The notes: generated by a model not told the origin, from the letters alone. 64,000 bases of DNA from Microcebus murinus (GCF_040939455.1 NC_134117.1:49507001-49571000), one strand, 5' to 3'; numbered from the stretch's first letter, positions 25,600 to 39,349 are shown. Program-made: numbers and translations.

Positions 25600-25790
25600 A
25601 TATTAATTCATTTGATGAATATTTACAGAGTTCCTATTACTAGATGTTTTGTGAGGTATAGGACATGTCAAGATAAATAATCTACCGTTTTTGCTTTAAA
25701 AGAACTCACAGTTTAATCATAGCAATAAGCACCTAAACAAATATCCCAAGAGAATGTGATAAATGCCATAATATACATGGGTTAATGATG
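25600..25790. mobile_element. Possible L2 remnant
   Basis: The pattern 'tgaatatttacagagttcctattac ... gaactcacagtttaa ... aataagcacctaaacaaat ... gtgataaatgcc' looks like an old L2-type block. It is strongly diverged and orientation is not certain. Confidence 0.4.
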
Positions 25791-27664
25791 CTAGACCATT
25801 TCCTTTTCCAATAACATACTTCTGCTTTCTATGTTTGTACATCATTGCATTATATACTATGGACAGCCCTATTGAGATCAAATTGATCACAATGTATGTG
25901 TCTTGGTCTTTGTAGAAATAATTTTTTAAAAATTGTGTATTTACAAGTTAATGAATGATTATGGGAAGAGGGGTGGGATAATTTTCCTATCAAAATGATT
26001 AGTATATGTTTAACAGGCACTGATGTTAATGGCTATTGAGAGTTTGGAGGCACATAACTGACTGACCGGGGAATTCATTGCTACAGTGATATTTATATAA
26101 AACTGAACACTTTTAAAAATGTATTTTATTGACAAAATGTTATGTTTCATAACCAATTTACAAATATTATCTTATTAGATGGGTTATTTGTTGTTGACAT
26201 TCTTTTTTTTTTCTTTCCACATCTTAATTATTTTTAATTGCTTCTTTCACAGCATGCAAAATACAATTTGTGGACTTTATGTACAACAAGTTTAGTTTAG
26301 ATCAGATTTAGGAAAAGAAAGAAATGGAAATTTTAAAATTGCCTATCTAAATACTAAAAAAAACCCATTTCCTTTATTTCCTAATTCTGTGCTTAAGTAC
26401 ACATTTTTGTCTCATATAGAAACTTCTAAAGTGAAAATTGGCATGAATAGCAGTCATCTGACCAAGAGTTTCAGTGATTACATGGGACCAATGTAATCCA
26501 TCTATGAGGACTTGTATTTAGAAGAAATTTTTGCCAAGACTCAGACATGATGAAAGACAGTAGCTCACGGAACAAACATTCATATAATAAGGATCACAGT
26601 AGGGGAAGCTGGTGGAGGAACTGTAAGGAGGCCAGTGATAATAAATCACGAAGAAAGGTAACATGACAGCAAGAACTGCTGGTAGTAACAAGAGGTAAGC
26701 TGCTGAAAAGATGGATAAAAGCATGTCACAAAACAGGTTATGTTTTTGATATCAGCACTAAATAAAAAGTGGAGGACTTATAATCTCTATTCAAAATGTT
26801 GAATAAAGATAGGAAATTTCTTTTTAAAAATCAAAGAGCCCAGTTAGCTACGTGGCTTATTCTCCTTTTAGTTCTAAACTTCCACTGTCAGACCATCTAA
26901 TCAAACCGTCTTGAACAAATTCAGTGTTATTATCTCAGCAACCTTGCCTGGAAGGCCATTCCTTGCATTTAAGCATCTCTGCATGAAAAACAGATTCACA
27001 ACATCTGGTCTGATTTCATTTCCTTTAGTTTTCATTTTATTGCCTTTTTCATTTTGTTTCCGTTTCCAATCATGTCTGTTGAACTGCAAACAGTAATTTT
27101 CCCTGGTATCTTTGGTCTTTATTTCACCGCCTATTTTTAGGGTTAGTGGTCTACCCTGTTGCTTAAGGTTAGCTATAAAATAATAATTTAGGGGAATATA
27201 ATTACCCTTCCTTTCCTCATCCAATTTCAGAATGTTGGTATAAGCTTTATTTTCTTACAGTAGTATCCACACCAAACACCTGAGTTAAAATTGGCTGTGA
27301 ATATTTTCCCAATGCTGTCTATCCATGGACTCTAGTTTATTTTCCTTCCCTGCATCTCGTTGCCTCTTGTATCGTCTGCTCTAGTGAATTCCTAAGATTT
27401 TAAGAAAGAAACTGATCACTTAGAACAATATTATTTTAATAGAAAAACCACAGGAGATATAAAATATTATAGCTCAAATGATAAACACAATACTTGACTT
27501 TGACAGTCAAGAGTAAGTAAATTTATATGACACTCTACATTCCATCACAATTTCTCATGTGATATTATTTGTGAAAAAAAATGTGGTTATTGCACATTAT
27601 AAAATGTCATTAAAAGGACTTAAATAAGAACTGGACTATTTTTCTCATAATAATTTCTGGACTA
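25791..27664. other. Intron, unassigned
   Basis: AT-rich intron. The open frames at 26518-26724 and 26901-27224 on the minus strand match nothing I know and have no splice context. No repeat family was recognised. Confidence 0.45.
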
Positions 27665-28031
27665 CTGTGTTGCCCAGAAAATAACACCTATCCATAAAAT
27701 AAGCCCTGGCAGGATTTCTAAGCATTTGCACAATATAAGTCCTACCCCAAAAACAAGACCTAGTGATGGGCGTGGCTACGCAGTTTATCTGCAGAAGACC
27801 AGCAGCCCTTCTCATCTGCCCCATTCTGACAGCTACTATCCCAAAGGTGACTGGAATGGTGCTGGCAGTCCCACCAACAAGGTCAGCTCCCCGTCAGGTC
27901 CCGGCCATCCTGTGCGTGCTGCAAGCTGAGGCTTTGAGGGGAAAATAACACATCCCCTGAAAATAAGCCCTAGGGTGTCTTCTTGAGGAAAAATAAACAT
28001 AAGACTCTGTCTTATTTTTGGGGAAACACAA
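27665..28031. mobile_element. Short inverted-repeat DNA transposon with GC-rich core, TA-flanked
   Basis: The ends CTGTGTTGCCCAGAAAATAA (left) and the reverse complement of the right end, TTGTGTTTCCCCAAAAATAA, match at 16 of 20 positions. A TA lies on each side (27663-27664 and 28032-28033), the target duplication of Tc1/mariner-type transposons. The motif AATAAG-N-CCTA or close variants recurs near both ends (27698, 27734, 27752, 27962, 27998). A direct copy of 'gaaaataacac...aaaataagccct' occurs at 27676 and 27942. The core, about 27765-27938, is clearly GC-richer than everything around it and encodes no protein I recognise. It is non-autonomous. The family is not named. Confidence 0.7.
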
Positions 28032-28856
28032 TATTTTCTTAGTTTTCACACCAAAACTTAGACATGACATTATAAAAATGTCATCTGTTATCAAGGAATA
28101 TCAAGCTAAAATACAGAATTTGTTTGTTCCTTGTCCTGCTATACCACAAACCACACTGTCATCTAAAGAAAATTGCTGTATGGGCCCTAATATGATCACA
28201 CTTCCAATGAATACAGTCATATGTGTGGTGAATATAATCATGCTCTAGTGATGCTGCTTTCTCCATAATTGACTTAAATGATTTATACTTTCAGCTCTTT
28301 AAGGGTTAATATTTATAATTTGCTGCCAGGTGCCAAGAAAAAACACATTACCCTTGATATTAATAATGCCACTCCTCTGCTCCAGCAAACCTAAGTTTAT
28401 AACACTTGGTTATAAAAAATAAAATCCTGAAGACATTCACATATGCACACTCACATAGACATGTATGTGTGCGCATATATATATGCTTTTTATAGTCTAT
28501 TAGATTTAATGTAAGCATGAAAATATTTTTACAGAGAAAAATGAAAAATAGAAAAGGAGAATATAAGTAAACCAATCATAAGATTCAACAGAATTACTAT
28601 TAATATCCTATAGATTTGTCATTAAACTTTCTGGAAGCCAAGGAAAGAATGAAATAAGATCTGTTAGATCATGAAATAATTAGTAATTTTTATTATTTGC
28701 TTTCCATAAACTCTCTTTGCCAACTTCTTTTGCCTCAGTGGATGGTTTTGAAGGTTGTATACTATATAAGAATTATTGGCTGATAGGCCTAATGGGAGAT
28801 GAAATCAATATACCTACACTAAGCTCCCCAAGCCATCAGTATTGAGATATGTAAGA

Positions 28857-28857
<1 letters not shown>
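28032..28857. other. Intron, unassigned
   Basis: No gene seen. A small AT/GT tract is near 28465-28485. Confidence 0.5.
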
Positions 28858-28900
<43 letters not shown>

Positions 28901-28922
28901 TATATATCTGAAATAGATATAT

Positions 28923-28988
<66 letters not shown>
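28858..28988. repeat. Compound TA / CA microsatellite
   Basis: The order is a TA run (about 28859-28887), a CA run (about 28888-28901), an impure 'tatatatctgaaatagatatatct' spacer, a longer CA run (about 28925-28955) and a second TA run (about 28956-28988). The two TA runs can pair with each other. Confidence 0.97.
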
Positions 28989-28991
<3 letters not shown>

Positions 28992-29384
28992 GGCAGCTCT
29001 ACTGCCAACTCTGTCCCATCTCAATTCTTTTAACTGCATGTGATTGGCTTTATAGTTAATCACGGCACCAATCTCTGGCAGTCTTATTTCTCTCTTCCCA
29101 AGTATAATATAGACTCTTCTGCTTAAGAAATCTTCACATTCTCTCAGTATAAACTCAGGACACTCTTTGACTTCCCTGTGGATGAATATTTCTGCCTAGT
29201 TGAGTGTGCCATATCCATAGACTACTCAGACATACAAATAAAGCTGCTACCTACTGTCTGAGAACTTCTGGGAGTATTCTGAATTAGAAATAAGGAACCA
29301 CTCATCATTCTGATAGACTACAAGACATGTCAGAACATAGAGTAGCAATAGAATACAGAGAGGCATTAAAACACAGATGAATTA
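28989..29384. other. Intron, unassigned
   Basis: Nothing recognised. Confidence 0.5.
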
Positions 29385-29575
29385 TGTGGCTTTATTGTCA
29401 AAGTCCTAGAGTATAGTTTTGGCTTTGATACTAATTTTATAAACTTGGATAAAATATTAACCATAAAATTTGATTTCCTCATTAATAAAATGGAGTTAAA
29501 AAGATTCTTAATTCTTGTAAGAATTCAATAAAAAATATACATAAAAAGCATAAAATCTGGCATCTAGTAGGCATG
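29385..29575 (+). mobile_element. MIR SINE remnant, plus strand
   Basis: It resembles MIR: 'gatttcctcattaataaaatggagttaa', then 'aagaattcaataaa' and 'gcatctagtaggca'. Diverged. Confidence 0.5.
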
Positions 29576-32199
29576 AAAATATGATTTGTTGTTCATATTT
29601 TTTTTTAATTTTTGCAAGTTGGTCCCATTGTTGAATCATTTTTCTTTTATTTTTTTCTAGTAGTAAATAGAATACCTCAACTAGCTCAATAATTTTTTCA
29701 CTATCATCATCCACTCATTTTTTTATCCCAGTGGTGAAGCTAAAACACTTAAAATGGAGAATATTCAATGTGCACATGGTAAGCTTATTAAGTTTGGAGT
29801 TACATTTGAAGAGGTAATTAAAATAGCACTAAACAAAATAACTGATTTCATCTCACATGAATGTAAAGTACCTCAGATAAAATTCATTTGATAAATGGCT
29901 GTTATGATTTTATGCTACTGATAATTTAGGGAATATAAGAAGGTAATCACTAACCCCACAGGTATATAATATTAAAAGAACTGTACTGAATTTAGTGATT
30001 TGCATTTTTTATTATCAAAAGTATTGATTAAATGTATAGAGTTTATTAATGCTCTGTCTGCTCATCTCTCTTTACCGGTATACATCCCTGCTGGATTGTG
30101 AGATTCTTGAAGGAAAACACTTTTGACTTAATTTATTAAATCTTCAGTACCAAAGAGATTTGGTATTAAACAAAGTTGTTAAAATGAACAAATATTGTAC
30201 ACTGGTACTTTTTCTTGCATTTCTATGCCATTTATTGCTTTGTAAATTATATTCAGTTTACTCATATGTTAATAAACTAACAATTAACACAGACCTAAAA
30301 TATTATTTGCAAGACAGATACTCTATAATGTACTTCATTTATACACCTAGCAAATATTTATTGTGTTTCTATTACATGCTGGGCACTCTGCTAATAAACA
30401 AGATAAAGAGCATTAACATTTGTAAAAGTCCTATCTTTAGCTTAAATCCATTGGAAGAAAGAGATACTAAAATAATAAATATGAAAATAATAATACATTG
30501 ACAAATATTATCTTAAACAGCAATTTATATATACATTTACATAAAGTGGTTAGAGAAGACACTTTATTTTCTTGAAAACTAGCTACAGGCAGAACATTGC
30601 AAAGGGGAGGGTATGGAAAAGTAGCCACGATGCCCTAAGGCCAGGGTGAGTTTGGTGGAATCCTGTAAACTTTTCCTGACTTTATACAGAAGAGTTAAGC
30701 AACTACAAGAGGAACCTTGTTTCAATGGTATGACCAATCAGGGTTTAATATTATTATAATGGAAAACAACTGAGCCTCTTTATATAGATTCCAATAAATT
30801 TATTGAAGCTAAAAATGTTTAAGAAGTCAAATAATCATGGATGTACTCCTTGCTACACAGCTCTGGTTTATACATAATTAGACTTGTTGATGGAATGTTT
30901 GTTTAGGGTGTTAAATTAGGTAATTTATATTATTGATCTGATGTCTGGCATATAATATACACTAAATAAATTTTGTTATTATTTCAACTAAGAAATTATT
31001 TAAGAAAAAAATATTTAATGGGATGAGCTCTAAATGACTTTTTGTCAATAACTTTAAACAGTGCATCTCACTGATGTGTTTGCTACTTTTTTCTTTCTTG
31101 AGGAGGCAATAGTCTCACCATCGATAAGGATTATCTAAGAAGTAATTATATTTGACCCCCTTTATTGCTGTTTGCATCCATCTGTGTCCAGTATTCTTCT
31201 CTATACATATGAGTGATACAGTAAGCCTATACATTTCCCCAACTCAAACCATGTAAATACTCCCTGGACATTTTCTCTAGGGGCTTTCTCTGAATAACAC
31301 TATTATCTGTATATTCTATTATTTATCTACACTCCAAGTTTGAGCAGTACATTATCATGTACTGGACTCAGTATTCCCGTCGTGCACTACACTAGCTTGC
31401 AAGGTTGTGCTTTTCTTGGCAACCTGCCTCTTAACAGGAATCTTCTGGTTTTCTAATTTGCTCCAACTCTACTCTCTTGGTCAGAATGTCAGTGACTGGA
31501 TTTTGTCACATTTTTTTCCTCTTAGCCATAATGACCACCAGGGTTGTGTTAGTCATACATTGAAAGAAGCATCTTTTCAGACTGATTTGTCTGCTTAAAT
31601 GTACATTTTGACCTTTTAGTTTTTATTCAACAGTGGAAGGAGACATTTATTCAATGCTATGTTTTGAGCAGGCAAAAACAGGTTTCTCTGAAAGTGCTAT
31701 CAGCAATGTCATCTCTCCATGAAGAATAAGAATTGTATACTATTTAATGGCAGCCCATCCCAATGAAAAAAGAGTCTGAGAACACGTAAGACTAATTGTG
31801 AGGAATGTTTTCCAACTATACACATTTTCCTGACTCCCAAAGGAGACCCACCTCCCCTTTGAGGACCATCATTTAGAATAGATAGGGGCAAGAGCCATAA
31901 CCCACTGGTGTGATTGAAAAATAATGATTGAGATCATGTGCTCTTCCATCTCTTCATTTTTAGGCACTCTTCTTTATTATTGCCACAAGAAATTGGAATG
32001 AAATATAAAATACTGTGGGGCTTTTATGTCCATTGAAATGATTTTTTTCTGTCTAATATACTCATTCTATAAACTTTCTGGATTTTCAATGTTTGAGGAC
32101 AATTTTCAAAATTTATGTGAATTTTTCTGTATCAATTGTCTGAGCTATAAACCTGGAATTGAATGAAGAAAAGCCATTATAGTTATAATAATAAGCTAA
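29576..32199. other. Intron, mostly unassigned
   Basis: AT-rich. A probable L2 scrap sits near 30085-30150 ('ggattgtgagattcttgaagg') and another MIR/L2-like scrap near 30345-30440 ('catgctgggcactctgctaa'). The plus-strand open frame at 30160-30501 is AT-driven and overlaps that scrap, so I do not call it a gene. Confidence 0.45.
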
Positions 32200-32480
32200 T
32201 CTTGAGTACTTGTATGTACAAGGCATTGTTCACATATTATTATCTCCTTTAATCTTTCAAAGAACACGCCAGTTGGGTAAGTTTAAAAAACAAGAAAAAA
32301 AATCTTTCAAAGAGCACAAAGAAATAATTAGTATTATTATCTTCATTCTTATTAAAGAAACAGAGACAAATAGTAATCATGTAACCTCTTCCAACTTTAA
32401 ATACTAATATCAAGTGGTGAAGCTAGGATTGAACCCAGAAAGTTTGACTCAAGAGCTTTTGCTTTAAACTACTTCTTGAG
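32200..32480 (-). mobile_element. MIR SINE remnant, minus strand, with an internal repeat
   Basis: Minus-strand MIR order: 'acaaggcattgttcacatatt', 'ctcctttaatctttcaaag', 'attaaagaaacagagac', 'agctaggattgaacccag', 'ctcaagagctttt'. The string 'aatctttcaaagarcac' occurs twice (near 32251 and 32300), suggesting a small internal duplication. Confidence 0.7.
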
Positions 32481-32617
32481 GCTGCTTCTCTAATATAATT
32501 ATGCCATTATGAGTAATGATATAGATAAATTTTCCATGACCATTCATTGAAATAACTATACATACATCTTTCTCATAGCAAAAGTGCATCGTGCTGCTGT
32601 GTTTTACTTTAAGTTTT

Positions 32618-32945
<328 letters not shown>

Positions 32946-32958
32946 TACTTTAAGTTTT

Positions 32959-33650
32959 AAAAGGTTTCTGAATAAAATTTTCTTTCAAAGAATTTTATTT
33001 ATCTAGAACGCATTAATTTGCTCTGTTTTATTAAACAATATGAAATTTCTCTTTAGAGGACCCCTCTGATAGTAATAAATGCCTACCTTCTGACTTTCTA
33101 AGAATATCAAACACCAACCAGCAGATTTATGTGATCGTGGAAAATGCCCAATTACTTTCAGCAGAATGCTTTCTTAAAAGTGCATGTGCTCTAACTATAT
33201 AGGGAATTTAAACAACTGTGCTTAAAAGAAAGAAAACAGGAAAAGAATATTTGAGTCAATTCATCATTTTTATTATATACTCTCAACTCTACCCAAAGTA
33301 TATCCTGAAAACCGTATTTTAGTGACATTTACTACTACTCCACTCCCCTTTTAAAGCGTCCTATGTACATATCAAGTGGATGTGCCTGCTTCTATACAAT
33401 GTGACATGCTATATTGGAGGAATATCTAACACTGGGAATAATAAAAGTAATTTTAAAAACTCTTTTATCATGTTGCTTTTTAGATTACCTTAAATATTTG
33501 AATATTCCTTCTTTCTCTTAGTTTTTTAATTAGGTGAGGCTTTGCTATAAGGCATATATTTATTTGAAGCTAAAAAGATCACTCTAGCAACTTTCACATA
33601 TTTAAAAATGTTTTTCACTTATAACTTGCTGTTCTATTCTAAAACTTATT
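32959..33650. other. Intron, unassigned
   Basis: AT-rich. No gene or repeat recognised. Confidence 0.5.
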
Positions 33651-33981
33651 GCAGTAGTACCTTAGTATCTATGGGGAATTGGTTCTAGGACCCCCCCATG
33701 GATACCAAAAGCTGGGGTTGCTCAAGTCCCTGGCATAGTATTTACACATTGCCTTCTCAAATTCTCCCATATACCTTAAAACATCTCCAGATTGCTTATA
33801 ATACCTAATACAATGCATAGATATCACTTCATTCTCAAGGATTTGACGTAGTACTCAACACATGAGCAAATTCAAGTTTTGCTTTTGGGAATTTTGCAGG
33901 ATTTATTTCCCAAATATTTTCAATCCATGCTTGGTTGAATGCACAGATGCAGGACCCACTGACATGGAAGGCTGACTATGC
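33651..33981 (+). mobile_element. Tigger-class DNA transposon remnant (MER2-like)
   Basis: The beginning 'cagtagtaccttagtatctatgggg' followed by 'ttggttctaggaccccc' and 'gataccaaaagctg', the middle 'agattgcttataatacctaatacaatg' and the end 'ggttgaatgcacagatgcaggacccactga' match the Tigger-related element I know as MER2. It is non-autonomous and diverged. Confidence 0.75.
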
Positions 33982-36900
33982 TTTTTTAGTCTCCATTATG
34001 TATACCATTCTCTTTTATCAAATGGTGACCTTTTTATTTTCTCCCTCAAATATAAAGTTCTAAAGTTCTATAGTTCATTCAACCATTTCATTTTCCTGAT
34101 AGAGTGTCATATTTTAGTCACAAAATAAAAGCTCCATCACACGACAGTGTGGGCACTCAGATCATTCTCATTGGCATACAGGTCAGGTAAACATTGTAAA
34201 GAGGACAAAGATTCTCTTCCATGTCCTTCTATCTTTGTCTCACTTTCTAATATTCCTTCTTCCAGTCCCAAAATTTTAATTGTTCTTAAGCTGTCCAATG
34301 TATCCTACCTAGGTTGGACATAAAGTTCTTCTTGATGTATAAGTATTCCTCCAACTCCCCATTTATTCTCTCAATAATACTCTTACTCTTTAGCAAAAAT
34401 GGCCTTGGCAATCAACGTTTGGATTAAAGAAATTCAAACTAAAATGTCAATGACTGTAATTCAGATGTCTAATGAGTACATTAAACATTTTAATATAACA
34501 GTGTGTAGTAACCTAGTTGAAAATGGATATATAATTTATAGACTGGACTGAGGCTGGAGAAATGTTTTTCAATTGGAGAGTTATTCGTACTGCTCTTTAT
34601 CTATATGAGCAAGTCACAAGCACACCTATCTTACTTTCTTGACAGACTCCTGACCCCTAAATCGAACTAGCATATATGAAATAACCTCAAAAAGCACTGT
34701 CATTTCTTTTTTTGATACTGGGTACATTATTCCAGAAAAAAATTATGAAATTTCTGGAGTTATCCTATCAGCCTAATTATTTTTCTATCAAGTCCACTTC
34801 TCTTGACATTTTCTGGGTATTCTAAGTATCTCTTATGTACCCAGATAGTTACCATGCCCCTAGAAACATGGCTAACAGGGGTGGCTTCAAATGGGAAATC
34901 CTTGAGAAAGTCTGAGTAATGAGAAGAGGTAAAAGACAAATTTCTTGCAATTAAGAATTTAAACTGCCTTAACCTTGCTTTATGCTTTTCGTCTACCTAA
35001 TGTGCTTCCTGCATTGTCAACTCACCTCACCTCACTCCCTTCAGTCTGAATTCTGCACAGAATTTTCTAACCAAAAAATATTTTTTAGAAATGCCAGGGA
35101 TGAACTTAAGAATTCTTCTTGGTTCAGTCAGTAGTTTGGTGAGGGGGAACCAGGAGAGACAGTATAATCACAATAAAATAAATATAGCTAAACATAATGG
35201 TGCAGTGTGATAAATATGAAATCTACCACTCAAGTTTGATTTTGTAGAATTTAATTTGAAAACGCTTTGGGAAATCCAGAACTCAAAGGATATACTCTGA
35301 TAGCAGTAAGGCCACAACTATAAAATAGGTTATTGTCTTCTAGTTGAATTCACTGAAATAAACATTCAATTTTTGTGTAAAACAGCAAAACAAGACCAAA
35401 GATTGATAAATTTTTTAAATTGGAATAGTTAGATCAATACCTAAAACCTAAAAATGCAACATCTAAAACCAAGAATCTGATTATACAAAATTATAAAGGT
35501 ACAGCCAGAGACCTCCATTTATTCTTTATCTTCTCCTAAGAAAGACCTTTTAGAGTGCTCTGCTGCTGCCAGTTCTGCACTGGGAAACCTGTATATTCAG
35601 GATGCAGTAAGCATCCTAGACTTTTCCCACTTTCTCTGCCTGCCAGCTATGTTTTCCACTCCTTCAGTGGCCTGGCTTGCTCTATGTTATTTGAATTAAG
35701 TAAAGTGTATTAAAAATAGGCAATAAACATGCAGATAAATACATTTGTATTTTTAAAAGACTTCCTCAGGTGGATGCTCTAATTACAAAATGCTTCAGTA
35801 AGGCTATGGAAGAAATGACTATAAAAAACTAAATATATTTAAGGATGGCTCTACCTAAAGAACTAAATCAAAAAGATGAAAAAGATCAGTCTTGGCCTTT
35901 GGAAAAAATCTTGGTGAAAATAATTGTCTTTTAGGTAGAGTCAAGATCCCACACTTGCCTGTTCTTCACAGAATATTTTTGTCTCTATCAGATAAGACCA
36001 CTGTCTTCCCCCCTTCAGTAGTTCCAACATACTTTAGGCTATCAACATACTTTAGGTATCAACATACTCAAGGCTATCTCCAGGAAAATAAAAGGAGACT
36101 TTATTTGGTTAACTTTGCAACCCAGAACTAAGTCAAGAGTATGTTAGTATCATTCTGATGTTAGGCCCTAATACCAGCAAGCAAGTCTTCTGTGCCATAG
36201 CCCCATGCCCTTATTTTGTACAATTGCTACTATAGAATGGGGTCTACCTCTCATCCTCAGTAACTGAGATGAGACCTCTCTAGGTCACTGTGCTGGACCC
36301 TTCTTCTGCCTCTCCACATATTACCTGCATCTTGGGTCTCTGTTACTAGGTATGCCCTGCCTTCCAGAATAATCATTAATAATCCTTGTCAGGACCCTGT
36401 CACAGATCACCTGCCTAGATTCCCATCCTTTGCCTATTTCTCCCATCACTAGACACCAGGCTCCATCTGCCAGAGATGCACTAGTTGTATCTACTGAATA
36501 GAAGATGCACTGTGCTTCCAAAACCCTTGCTTGTCCTAGTGGTGTTCTTAAAATGTCCGTGTTTCCCAAAGCTTATTCCATGAGTGAACATTTAGAACTA
36601 GCAGGACTCTTAAAGACAATTGAGCTCTCTCAATTTATATGAGAGTATAGAGTATAAAGGTCTGAGGGGTGAGATGAATCACTCAAGATGGCATAGTTTG
36701 TAACTGTGACTATATGAATCTGAATTTTCTAATTTATAGGATACCTGACCTTCGGCAAATATTTAGCTTTCCTTAGCTTTAATTTCTTCTGTCAATTTTC
36801 AAATAATAATGTCCTATTTGCAAAAAAATGTTTGAAAATTAAGAAAGACGTGTCAATATGCATAATTTTTTTTCTAGCTTAAAGTAGGCCTTCAGTAAAT

Positions 36901-37033
36901 ATTAAGTGTCCTGTGTTCCCCAAATCTTCCCCATATCATGAGTAAAATCATTGATTCTTAAAATATGGACCAGAATATGAAACAAAATAATATAAAGCAA
37001 GACATGTATAGGACTAAGTTCTCTATATGTCTG
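33982..37033. other. Intron, unassigned
   Basis: No recognisable gene or repeat. The open frames at 35892-36131 (plus) and 36321-36569 (minus) match no family I know and have no splice context. Confidence 0.45.
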
Positions 37034-37135
37034 TTTTTGTTTTGTTTTGTTTTGTTTTGTTTTGTTTGGTGAGGGGTGCAGGGTCTTGTTCTGTTGCCTT
37101 GCCTAGAGTGCAGTGGCATCATCATAGCCCTCCAA
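37034..37135 (-). mobile_element. Alu fragment, minus strand, with a TTTTG tail repeat
   Basis: A TTTTG repeat (about 37034-37068, the reverse complement of an Alu tail) is followed by 'gggtcttgttctgttgcc' and 'agtgcagtggcatcatcatag'. The element stops after about 70 bp, so only one end remains. Confidence 0.75.
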
Positions 37136-37704
37136 TGATGCTCTGAGGAGCCCTGGAGATTGTAAGAATTCTACCAAATTGAGGCAAGGAGATGATATAT
37201 CTCTACCTCAGCTAGTCACTGACTACCACCACCACCTGAAAGGTGGCATAATTTTGAGCGGGGAAGTTTCCTGTGGTGAAATTGTGAATCTCAGTGCAGG
37301 AGTAATTACAGTGATAGATCTATGAAATCTAAGATAAGACAGGAAAGAAAGACATTGCTAAGTAGTTTAGGAAACACTTAGGTAAGTTCTACTAATTCTA
37401 AGAATTCTTGAAGTGTGTTACACATTATATTCATTTTAAATATGCACAAGAGAGGTGAAGTATATTAAGTTTTCCAAACTTTTGAGTGATTATATCATGG
37501 GCCTACCAATGCAAGGAAGATACCCAGGAAATACTAATCAATACTTCAGGGCAATAGGTCACGCGAGTCTTGAAAACATGATAAAACTTAGGAGAACGCT
37601 CCCCTGAAAATGCACACAGACACAGTGTACAGTTTCATATGGTTCAGGCAAATCTTAGATGCTCATGCAGGGAGCCTAGTTTACAAACCTCTACCCTCCG
37701 TTCT
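37136..37704. other. Intron, unassigned
   Basis: Nothing recognised. Confidence 0.5.
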
Positions 37705-37868
37705 TGCTACTAACGTCTGGTCCATGGACCATCACTATTAGTATTATTTGAGTGCTTGTTGTATATGCAAAATCTCTGGTCCCACCCCAGATTTACTGGG
37801 TCAGAATCTATATTTTTGAAAGATTTTCAGGTGATTTATATCACATTCAAGTATGAAAAGCCCTGCTC
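37705..37868 (+). mobile_element. MER5-type hAT-Charlie remnant
   Basis: The order 'gtctggtccatggaccatc', 'atgcaaaatctctggtcccaccccag', 'tactgggtcagaatct', 'caggtgattt' and 'gaaaagccctgctccag' fits the MER5A/B consensus I remember. Old and non-autonomous. Confidence 0.7.
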
Positions 37869-39349
37869 CAGAGGATTATATCATTAATTTCCACACTCAG
37901 TAAAAATAAAAACTGTCTTACATTGCTAGACAATTATTATAATTTCAAACTTTTCTGAATTTCCCCAAATTTTTATGCTTCCTCAATTTGGCCTCAAAAT
38001 AGGTGGGAATTAACTCTCTTTTCTTCTGTCACTTTTATGAAACAATGCTAAAATGGTATTAACTATTAATTATCTGGCTGGTACAAGCAATAGAGCTTGA
38101 AAAGGCATTTTCTTGTATCTTAATACCACTAATATATGATTTACAAAGGCATAGAAATGTAATATCAGGAGTCTTCATATTTCCTTAAAAGATTAAACAG
38201 CCATATAAATCCATTATCTAGAAGGTTAGACATAAATGTCAATCCCTGGGTGTCCCATAACAGAGAGTACTGATTCATAATAACAGAGAGAACACAAGGT
38301 CTTTTCTTGAGAGATTTATGTCCGATCACAATTTCCCACCTCCGGATATCCACAATCAACAATAAGTACCACTTTGTCTGCCAACAAAAGAATTTTAAAA
38401 TATGAAATAGGGATATACAGAAAAGGACGTGGAAAAATTGTCCCTGTGCCCTAAATCTTTCACAGCTAAATCTTACTATTTGATACAATCAGTCTATTCC
38501 TTCTTTCCTTGAAGCTATATCTTTTAAAAGAAAAATCAGTAATTCTTTCATTTTCTTAAATTTGTTCCCTTGTTTTTGTTTGTTTATTAGTAAAACAAAA
38601 GGATTATTAGAACATTTAAATATATAAGTATGTTCCAAACAAATGTTCTGATCAGGCAATGTATTTTAAAAATTGGTTTTAAAATTCATAAGAGCTTCAT
38701 AATAAATGTGATATATATATATAATATATATAGATAGATATAGATATGAGGAAAAAAATCAGTTTGGAATTACAAAGTTGAAATGAAACCTGCTGAATCC
38801 AATTCTTTGTAGAAGTAAGTGGGAAATGGATTGTATGTTTTCAAAATGAAATTCCTACAGACTGCCATTTCTAGGGGCCTGACTTCATGCAGCTATAAAC
38901 AAATCATTCAGTGTTGACACTTCTCAACTGATCTTTAGAGGTGAATATTCTACAAACATACTCTTTATTTTATAGTTCTCAAAGTTCTTATGTAAACAAT
39001 TTATTCTGTCTTAGTTACAGTCAACGACTTGAAACTATTTTATTTTTAATGTTGATCACAAATTGCTCTAAATGAAACTGATAAGAACATTTGAAATATT
39101 AATATATCCCCTTAACTCTTGCTAAATGAAATATACCCAGTTTCCTAAGAATGTCCCATTAAGTCTGTTTTCTACTATTGAATATATTTTCTAGGACCAA
39201 TCCAGTTTCTTCATATTTCTCAAAATAGAAGAGTATCTGTGATTCTCAAATTAAAGCCTGATCAGTTCCTAACAAAAGGATATTAATATTCTCTCTTTCA
39301 TGTAGGCCTCTTTCATGTACATCATTGATGTTCTTTTTGTTTTGTGATT
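37869..39349. other. Intron, unassigned
   Basis: No gene. A TA-rich microsatellite is at about 38710-38745. Confidence 0.5.

Noticed and set aside
27726..27948. Two overlapping plus-strand frames in the GC-rich core of the inverted-repeat element
   Set aside because: Both are short, start within the element and resemble no transposase or host protein; GC-rich sequence simply has fewer stops.
28858..28988. Regularly repeated block that might suggest an array such as CRISPR
   Set aside because: It is a dinucleotide microsatellite in a vertebrate nuclear intron; there are no repeat-spacer units.
28814..29063. Minus-strand frames with alternating Tyr-Ile and Cys-Val repeats
   Set aside because: They are translations of the TA and CA microsatellite, not proteins.
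30160..30501. 113-codon plus-strand frame with hydrophobic stretches
   Set aside because: AT-driven codons and overlap with an old MIR/L2-like scrap; the hydrophobicity follows from T-rich sequence.
36321..36569. 82-codon minus-strand frame in a slightly GC-richer stretch
   Set aside because: On the CTNNA3 strand but without a convincing acceptor-donor pair or similarity to catenins.
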